Part shown: positions 1 to 5,175 of the stretch, in pieces
Layout of the letters: each line of letters begins with the position of its first letter
Position numbering within the stretch: position 1 is the stretch's first letter
Source of the DNA: Gammaproteobacteria bacterium
GTDB taxonomy: Bacteria > Pseudomonadota > Gammaproteobacteria > Chromatiales > Chromatiaceae
Reading direction: 5' to 3'
Assembly (NCBI GenBank): GCA_019136395.1
Contig: JAGVUH010000067.1
Span: 1 to 9,804 of the forward strand
Length of the DNA: 9,804 bases
Notes under the pieces: model-generated
Seen by the model: the letters and a program-made list of their open reading frames with translations, nothing else
What the model was told of the DNA's origin: nothing
Databases searched by the model: none
Program-made: the position numbers and the translations under genes

Positions 1-1797
1 GATGCCGCCAGTCGGGCCAAGAGCGAATTCCTGGCGCACATGAGCCACGAAATCCGCACGCCCCTGAACGCCGTGCTCGGACAGGCGCAACTCCTGGGTC
101 GCGAGCCCCTCAGCACCGACCAGCGCCTCATGGTCCAGCGCCTCCAGACCGCCGGCCAGTCCCTGCTGGGGATCATCAACGACATCCTCGACCTCTCCAA
201 GCTGGAGGCCGGGCAGTTGCGTCTGGAGATCCGCCCTTTCATCCTGGAGACCCTCCTCGCCCAACTTCAGGGTCTGCTGGAGCCAACGGCGCGGGCCAAG
301 GGCCTGGACCTGCGCCTCGCCCCGCCTGCGGAACCGCTGGGACCGCTGCGGGGGGACCCCTTGCGCCTGGAACAGGTGCTCACCAACCTCATCGGCAATG
401 CCCTCAAGTTCACCGAACGCGGCGAAGTGGTACTCCAGGTCACCCCCCTGGCGGCGCAGGACCGGCGTCTGGATCTGCGTTTTGCCATCCAGGACACCGG
501 GATCGGTATCGAACCCGCGGCCCTGAAGCGTCTGTTCAGCGCCTTCACCCAGGCGGACAGCAGCATCACCCGCCGCTTCGGCGGCACCGGCCTGGGGCTG
601 TCGATCAGCAAGCGCCTGGTGGCGGCGATGGGCGGTCAGATCGGGGTCGAGAGCACCCCCGGCCAGGGCAGCACCTTCTGGTTCGAGGTGAGCCTGCCCC
701 GCGCCATGGGCAGCGAACCGGCGGAGCCGGCCACCGCGCCCCCCCCGCCGAACGCCGGTCCCCGCCTGACGGGCCTGCACCTGCTGGCAGTGGACGACAG
801 CGCCATGAACCGCGATCTGGTGGAGATGGTGCTCAGCCGCGAGGGTGCCCGCGTGACCCTGGCCGTCGACGGCCAACAGGCCGTCCAGATCCTCCAGGCC
901 AGCCCCGCCGGCTTCGACGCCGTGCTCATGGACGTGCAGATGCCCGTGATGGACGGGCGTACCGCCACCCGCCTGATCCGGGAGGAACTGGGCCTGACCC
1001 AACTCCCCGTCATCGCCCTGACCGCTGGGGTGCTGGCCGAGGAGCAACGGCTGATCCGCGAGGCCGGGGCGGATGAGGTCCTGGCCAAGCCGCTGGACCT
1101 GGAGCTGCTCGTCGCCACCCTGTTAAAACGGATCCCCGCGGGCCGGTTGCGCGCGGGGGAGACCCCGGGGGCCGCGCCCGCCGGACCTCCGGCCAGCCCG
1201 GACGCCTTCCCTCGGATCCCAGGCATCGACCATGACCGCGCCGCCCAGATCAGCGGCCACGACCCGACCTTTTTCCGCACCCAACTGGCGCGGCTGCTCA
1301 GCGAAGCCGCCGGGGTGGGGTCGGCCTGTCGCCAGGCCCTGGCGGCGGGGGACCGGGAGACCGCCGCCCGACGGCTGCACAGCCTCAAGGGCAGTGCCGG
1401 CAATCTGGGCGCCCGGGACCTGATGCGGGCCGCCGGGGAGTTGGAGCTGGCCATCCAGCATGGGGCCGGGGACCTGGACACGGGCCTTGCCGCCCTGGAC
1501 CGTCAGCTTGGGGACCTGACCACGGCCAGTGCTCCCTGGTTGGCAACGGACGCCGCCGCCCTGCTGGCCGCCACCCCCGCGCCGCCCCTGGACCCGGACC
1601 GGCTCTCCCGCCTACGGGAGGCCCTCAGGGCCCATGACCTGGCGGCCAGCGATCACTTCGAGGCACTGGCGGCGTCCCTGACCGCCGCCTGGGGCGTGGA
1701 GACCAGCCAGGCCCTGGGCCAGGCCATCGCCGATCTCCGCTTTGACGAGGCGTTGGTACTGCTTGTCTGGTGTCAACTATCTCGGTTGGATAGGTAA
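1..1797 (+). CDS. Hybrid sensor histidine kinase, C-terminal part (HisKA-HATPase-REC-Hpt), truncated by window edge
   Basis: The reading frame is open from base 1, so the ATG at 40 lies inside the dimerization domain and is not the start; the N-terminal sensor part is outside the window. Domains in order: HisKA with phosphoacceptor His at 46-48 in the motif MSHEIRTPLN; HATPase_c with N box (385-411, NLIGNALKF), G1 box DTGIGI (493-510) and G2 box GGTGLGL (580-600); a receiver domain from about 775 with acidic pair D-D at 793-798, phosphoacceptor Asp at 931-933 (LMDVQMP) and conserved Lys at 1087-1089; and an Hpt domain whose His is at 1378-1380 (RLHSLKGSAG). All catalytic residues are present, so it should autophosphorylate and run an internal His-Asp-His relay like BarA/ArcB-type kinases. 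A final helical stretch of about 90 residues follows the Hpt. The output response regulator is not in the window. ppsR starts 20 bases downstream. Confidence 0.95.
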   Translation, partial: DAASRAKSEFLAHMSHEIRTPLNAVLGQAQLLGREPLSTDQRLMVQRLQTAGQSLLGIINDILDLSKLEAGQLRLEIRPFILETLLAQLQGLLEPTARAKGLDLRLAPPAEPLGPLRGDPLRLEQVLTNLIGNALKFTERGEVVLQVTPLAAQDRRLDLRFAIQDTGIGIEPAALKRLFSAFTQADSSITRRFGGTGLGLSISKRLVAAMGGQIGVESTPGQGSTFWFEVSLPRAMGSEPAEPATAPPPPNAGPRLTGLHLLAVDDSAMNRDLVEMVLSREGARVTLAVDGQQAVQILQASPAGFDAVLMDVQMPVMDGRTATRLIREELGLTQLPVIALTAGVLAEEQRLIREAGADEVLAKPLDLELLVATLLKRIPAGRLRAGETPGAAPAGPPASPDAFPRIPGIDHDRAAQISGHDPTFFRTQLARLLSEAAGVGSACRQALAAGDRETAARRLHSLKGSAGNLGARDLMRAAGELELAIQHGAGDLDTGLAALDRQLGDLTTASAPWLATDAAALLAATPAPPLDPDRLSRLREALRAHDLAASDHFEALAASLTAAWGVETSQALGQAIADLRFDEALVLLVWCQLSRLDR

Positions 1798-1817
1798 GCG
1801 ACGCTGTTGGCGCGGGC

Positions 1818-3194
1818 GTGACGCTCATGATCGAACCTCCGTTTGCCGCCCCTGACATCCGGCTCTCCCTGGACCGGGACGGCATCATCCAGGACGCCAC
1901 CCTGGCGGGCGCCTTCGCCGAAGAAGCGGTGACGGCCTGGATCGGCCTGCCCTGGGCGGCGACGGTGCCGGAACGGGATGGGCTCCTCCTGCGCCGCATC
2001 CTCGGCGAGGTCCAGGCCCGGGGGCTTTCCCCCTTTCGCCAACTGGTCCAGCGGCTGCCCAGCGGCCGCGCGGTCGCCGTCGAGTACACCACCTTCCGCC
2101 AGGAGGGCGGGCAGGACCTGGTCGCGGTGGGTAAGAGCCTGCAGGCGGTCACCGAGATCCAGAACCGGCTGATCGAGACGCAACAGGCGATGGCCCAGGA
2201 TTATCTGAAGCTGCGCGAGATCGAGACCCGCTACCGTCATCTGGTCAATGCCTCCAGCGAGGCCGTGCTGCTGCTGGACGCCCGGGATTTCGGCGTCCTG
2301 GAGGCCAACCCCATAGCAGTGCAAACCTTTGGCCTCAGTAGCGGCCCGCCCAAGGCCAACCCCGTCCGCCGCCTGCTGGACAGCCTCCGTCCGGAGGGCC
2401 TGGACACCTTCCAGGGCATGCTGCATGAGGTGCGGGAACGGGGCGGTGCCCCCGGTACCCTGGTGCGGATCGGCGCAACGCGACACCCCTGGTTCGCCCG
2501 CGCCTCCCTCATGGTGGCCCAGGACCACCCGGTCTTCCTGGTCCAGTTCGCCCCGGCGGAGGGGCCCCTGCCCGCGCACTCCACCTGGCGCGAGTCGCCG
2601 CTCGAGCACCTGGTCGAGCGCAGCCCCGATGCCTTCGCCGTCATCGACCATCAGGGCGCCATCCTCCGGGCCAATCGCGCCTTTCTCGACATGGTCCAGA
2701 TGGGCTCCGAGACCGCGATCCTCGGCAAACCCCTGGGGCGCTGGCTCGGCCGCCCGGGCGCCGACCTCACCGTGCTCCTGGCCAATGTCCGGCGTCTCGG
2801 CGCCGTGCGGCTGTTCTCGACCAAACTCTACGGCGAACTGGGCTCCGAGATCGAGGTGGAGATCTCCGCCGTCGGCAACGCGCCGACCAATCCCACGCAC
2901 ATTGGCGTCTGCACCCGCAACATTGATCGCCGCCTGTCCACCGAGAACCGCGCCACCAGCTCGGGCCAGTGGCTGGATATCCTGGCCAAGCAGGTGGGCA
3001 GGACCAGCCTGCGGCGCCTGGTCGATGAGGCGACGGAGGTCATCGAACGTCACTACATCGAGGCCGCCCTGGACCTCTCCGCCGGCAACCGGACGGTGGC
3101 CGCCGAGCTCCTGGGCATCAGTCGCCAGAGCCTGTACGTCAAATTCGGCCGCTATGGCATCGATGGCGACGAGCGGGCCGGGGCCCAGCCATGA
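1818..3194 (+). CDS. ppsR: PpsR/CrtJ-type transcriptional repressor of photosynthesis genes
   Basis: The 458-residue protein has the PpsR layout and length (characterised members are about 464-469 aa): an N-terminal PAS-like domain (about 12-105), a Q-rich linker helix with the family pattern around residues 108-140 (RLIETQQAMAQDYLKLRE, ETRYRHL), PAS1 (about 141-255), PAS2 (about 258-372) and a C-terminal Fis-type HTH (about 408-448, NRTVAAELLGISRQSLYVKF). Known PpsR/CrtJ proteins repress bch, crt and puc genes under oxygen by binding pairs of TGT-N12-ACA sites as a tetramer. The start is GTG at 1818, or ATG at 1827, which would remove three residues; neither has a clear Shine-Dalgarno. The gene follows the kinase stop by 20 bases, suggesting one operon. 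Oddity: the only cysteine is residue 365, after PAS2, and none lies in the HTH, unlike the redox-active pair of CrtJ/PpsR. No TGT-N12-ACA site was found immediately upstream by eye. Confidence 0.92.
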   Translation: MTLMIEPPFAAPDIRLSLDRDGIIQDATLAGAFAEEAVTAWIGLPWAATVPERDGLLLRRILGEVQARGLSPFRQLVQRLPSGRAVAVEYTTFRQEGGQDLVAVGKSLQAVTEIQNRLIETQQAMAQDYLKLREIETRYRHLVNASSEAVLLLDARDFGVLEANPIAVQTFGLSSGPPKANPVRRLLDSLRPEGLDTFQGMLHEVRERGGAPGTLVRIGATRHPWFARASLMVAQDHPVFLVQFAPAEGPLPAHSTWRESPLEHLVERSPDAFAVIDHQGAILRANRAFLDMVQMGSETAILGKPLGRWLGRPGADLTVLLANVRRLGAVRLFSTKLYGELGSEIEVEISAVGNAPTNPTHIGVCTRNIDRRLSTENRATSSGQWLDILAKQVGRTSLRRLVDEATEVIERHYIEAALDLSAGNRTVAAELLGISRQSLYVKFGRYGIDGDERAGAQP

Positions 3195-3398
3195 CGGCCC
3201 CGCCCCGTTGTGAGCAGCTCCGCCCGGTGGAACCTGTTACCGTGGGTCAGCAGCGATCCGTCGATGGGCATAACCATTTTGTCGCTCCACAACGTTCTGA
3301 TGCGCGGCGTCCCGAGGGTTCTCATGCTCGTCGGAAGGTCCATGCCTCCAAGAATCTTTGCTCTCCTGCACCCCTGATGTTGTCGGATGGCCCCTTCC

Positions 3399-3414
3399 GG
3401 GCGAAAGCCTTTTT
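3399..3414 (+). terminator. Possible weak Rho-independent terminator after ppsR
   Basis: GGGC, GAAA loop, then GCCT, followed by a run of T (3410-3414). The stem is only four base pairs, one of them a G-T wobble, so it is short for an intrinsic terminator. It sits about 205 bases after the ppsR stop. The tetraloop and T-run are suggestive, but the evidence is weak. Confidence 0.22.
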
Positions 3415-3449
3415 CTAAAATTGTATCCTTACGCGCATCCTAGGTTTCT

Positions 3450-3519
3450 GGTCCTGGCACCTGGCGGCTTGCGCTGGCCATCCGCGTCGCGGCAAGCGGA
3501 AGGGATGTGGCCTAGGACC
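3450..3519. repeat. Nested imperfect inverted repeat (possible RNA structure)
   Basis: The outer arms are GGTCCT (3450-3455) and AGGACC (3514-3519). They continue as GGCAC (3456-3460) against GTGGCC (3507-3512) with two single-base bulges, about 11 pairs in total. An inner arm pair, GCTTGC (3467-3472) and GCAAGC (3492-3497), lies inside. The loop contains CCGCG-T-CGCGG (3482-3492). It could fold as a structured leader or small RNA or serve as a DNA site; I recognise no known riboswitch. No T-run follows the outer arm. Confidence 0.4.
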
Positions 3520-3614
3520 CTTGTTCACGGAGCCAGGGTCTCACTGGCGGATTCCTGACCGCCTGACCGGTCCCATGACAACCGGCGACAAATCATCGTC
3601 AAGGGCTTACCCGC

Positions 3615-3813
3615 ATGCAATCAACTCGCTTGGACAACCGCTTAGGCCTCCTCTTCGGGCTGGGCCTCCTCGCCCTGGCCGACGCGGCCCCGGAGTTGCT
3701 CAAGGACGCGGCCTTGGGCCCCCCTGACGCTGGCCAAGGACAGCGATTGGGACGACATTCGCGCCCTGGACGTCGACCGGCTGCGGCGCCTGTCCCAGAG
3801 GCCCGCGCCTTGA
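3615..3813 (+). pseudogene. Frameshifted remnant of a small exported protein
   Basis: An ATG at 3615 with AAGGG nine bases upstream opens a signal-peptide-like sequence (charged start with Arg at positions 5 and 9, then the hydrophobic run LGLLFGLGLLALADA). At the run GGGCCCCCC (3716-3724) the coding character moves to another frame. Removing one C would continue into PLTLAKDSDWDDIRALD and end at TGA 3811-3813, giving 65 residues. The frame without correction continues to 3839 but turns into Pro/Arg/Gly-rich text. I do not recognise the family. One speculative reading is a periplasmic solute-binding protein reduced to its two ends by an internal deletion, since such proteins often sit just before membrane GGDEF genes. 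The alternative is a sequencing error in the C-run or a chance open frame. It ends 22 bases before the next gene. Confidence 0.35.
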
Positions 3814-3835
3814 TGAACCCTGGACACAGGCCACC

Positions 3836-5146
3836 GTGAGTATCCGCCTCAAGACCATCCTCGGCATCGCCCTGATCGAGATCGTCTTTCTCTCCCTGCT
3901 CCTGTGGCTGAGTCTCGACGCCCTGCGGACCACCAACGAAGACCAGTTACGCGGACGCGCCCATTCCACGGCCCATCTGCTGGGTATCGCCATCAAGAAT
4001 GCCCTCATCACCAACGATCTGGCGACCCTGGAGGCCCTGGCTCGGGAAGCCGTCAGTCACTCCCATGAACGGGAGGTCCAGTTCGACCTGGAACGGCAAG
4101 GGATAGGCCATTTCGAGGAAGTTCATCAAGTGCTGATCCTCGACCCCTTGGGGGGCGTTCTGATCGATTCGGCGCGCCAGGTGGGCGCCGGCGACGAGGC
4201 TTTGCCGATGCCAACGCTGACGTCGAGCACCGAGGGGCTGATTCAGGCCCAGATGCCCGTCGAGCAGTCGGGGCAGATCTTCGGCTACGTGCGGGTGCTC
4301 CTCTCGGCGGCGCGCATCCAGGATCTGATCCGGTCGGCGGAATACCAGCTGTACCTGATCGCTGGCGGGGAGCTCCTGCTCTCGACCCTCTTCTCCATCC
4401 TGCTGGGCACCTGGTTGGTGCGCGGCCTCAAGCGGCTCGAAGAAGGGGTCAGACGCTTTGGTCAGGGCAAATGGGTGGAATTGCCGTGCGCGGGGAGCGA
4501 CGAACTGGCCCGCCTGACATGCACCTTCAACCAGATGGTCTATGACCTGGCCACCCAGCGCCAGCGGGCCGAAGCGCTGCAGCTCGTCGCCCAGACCGAC
4601 CATCTCACGGGCTTGCTCAACCGCCAGGCACTGCTACCCGCCTTGAGCCGGATGATGGCGGAGGCGGAACGCGATCAAACCCTGCTGGCGGTGGCCTACC
4701 TGGATCTGGATGGCTTCAAGCCGATCAACGATCGCCTCGGTCACGAGGTGGGCGACGTCGTCCTGCAGGAGGTGGCCAGGCGCCTGCGCCAGACCTTCCG
4801 CCATCATGACCTGGTCTTTCGGGTCGGCGGGGACGAATTCGTCCTGTGCATCGGCGATCTCACTGCCGTCGAGACTGGCCTGCAATTGCTGGAGCGGGTG
4901 CTGGTCAATCTGCGGGCCCCGATCCGGCATGAGGGCCAACCCCTGCCCCCGCTGGGGGCCAGTCTGGGGCTGGTGGCGTATCCCTGGGGCGGCCCGGCCT
5001 CGCCCGAGGCCCTGATTGCCTGCGCCGATCAGGCCATGTACGCCGCCAAGCGTGCCGGCGGTAATCGCGTCCTGCTCCATGAGCCCAGCCTTGGCGCCCC
5101 GACAGACGTCCTCGGCGCGCGGGGCTCCGCACCCGATGGCCCATGA
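3836..5146 (+). CDS. Membrane-bound diguanylate cyclase (TM-periplasmic sensor-TM-HAMP-GGDEF)
   Basis: The 436-residue protein should make cyclic di-GMP from two GTP at the inner membrane. It has TM1 (about residues 7-27), a periplasmic sensor region of about 145 residues that I do not recognise, TM2 (about 173-194), a HAMP linker (about 196-246) and a GGDEF domain (about 250-412). The GGDEF domain begins with the usual D-x-LTGLxNR (Asp 255). The active-site motif is intact GGDEF (331-335, bases 4826-4840). An inhibitory-site RxxD (Arg 322, Asp 325) sits exactly five residues before it, so product feedback inhibition is expected. There is no EAL or HD-GYP domain. The start is GTG at 3836, chosen because it directly precedes the typical basic-hydrophobic N terminus (SIRLKTILG) and no earlier start exists in the frame; a weak ACAGG lies upstream. 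The next gene begins 29 bases after the stop. Confidence 0.93.
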   Translation: MSIRLKTILGIALIEIVFLSLLLWLSLDALRTTNEDQLRGRAHSTAHLLGIAIKNALITNDLATLEALAREAVSHSHEREVQFDLERQGIGHFEEVHQVLILDPLGGVLIDSARQVGAGDEALPMPTLTSSTEGLIQAQMPVEQSGQIFGYVRVLLSAARIQDLIRSAEYQLYLIAGGELLLSTLFSILLGTWLVRGLKRLEEGVRRFGQGKWVELPCAGSDELARLTCTFNQMVYDLATQRQRAEALQLVAQTDHLTGLLNRQALLPALSRMMAEAERDQTLLAVAYLDLDGFKPINDRLGHEVGDVVLQEVARRLRQTFRHHDLVFRVGGDEFVLCIGDLTAVETGLQLLERVLVNLRAPIRHEGQPLPPLGASLGLVAYPWGGPASPEALIACADQAMYAAKRAGGNRVLLHEPSLGAPTDVLGARGSAPDGP

Positions 5147-5156
5147 AACCGTTTCA
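5144..5156. repeat. Perfect 6-bp inverted repeat at the gene junction
   Basis: TGAAAC-C-GTTTCA is a perfect palindrome around one central base. It includes the stop codon of the preceding cyclase gene and lies 19 bases before the next ATG. It could be a regulator site or a chance palindrome; the one-base spacer argues against an RNA hairpin. Confidence 0.35.
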
Positions 5157-5175
5157 CTGACCCCCTGGCAACATA

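Larger units (their letters stand above)
3195..3614. other. Intergenic region without a supported gene
   Basis: About 420 bases after ppsR. Short open frames exist here (for example 3191-3418 and 3358-3558), but they have no family resemblance, no good ribosome site and biased low-complexity translations, so I do not call them. The stretch around 3230-3440 is visibly less GC-rich than the flanking genes, with an A/T patch at 3410-3430. That patch contains a TAAAAT hexamer (3416-3421) but no convincing -35 box at the right distance. A nested inverted repeat lies at 3450-3519 and a weak hairpin plus T-run at 3399-3414; both are listed separately. The promoter for the downstream c-di-GMP genes probably lies in this interval, but I cannot place it. 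Confidence 0.6.

Noticed and set aside
1771..1788. Possible PpsR binding site starting TGTCAAC upstream of ppsR
   Set aside because: The position that should read ACA after 12 bases reads TTG, so it does not match TGT-N12-ACA.
1773..3053. Long minus-strand open frame of 426 codons opposite ppsR
   Set aside because: It is a shadow of the GC-rich ppsR coding sequence; its translation has no domain resemblance, while the plus strand encodes a clear PpsR.
2329..3213. Plus-strand 294-codon open frame within ppsR
   Set aside because: Its Arg/Pro/Ser-rich translation is typical of an out-of-frame reading of GC-rich DNA, and it overlaps the PAS and HTH coding region.
3191..3418. Small plus-strand open frame of 75 codons after ppsR
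   Set aside because: It starts within the ppsR stop region, has no ribosome site and no recognisable or protein-like pattern.
3416..3429. Possible sigma70 -10 boxes TAAAAT and TATCCT
   Set aside because: No acceptable -35 hexamer lies 15-19 bases upstream of either.
3455..3472. Possible sigma54 promoter (TGGCAC ... TTGC)
   Set aside because: The boxes are separated by eight bases instead of the five needed, so the GG and GC are on the wrong spacing.
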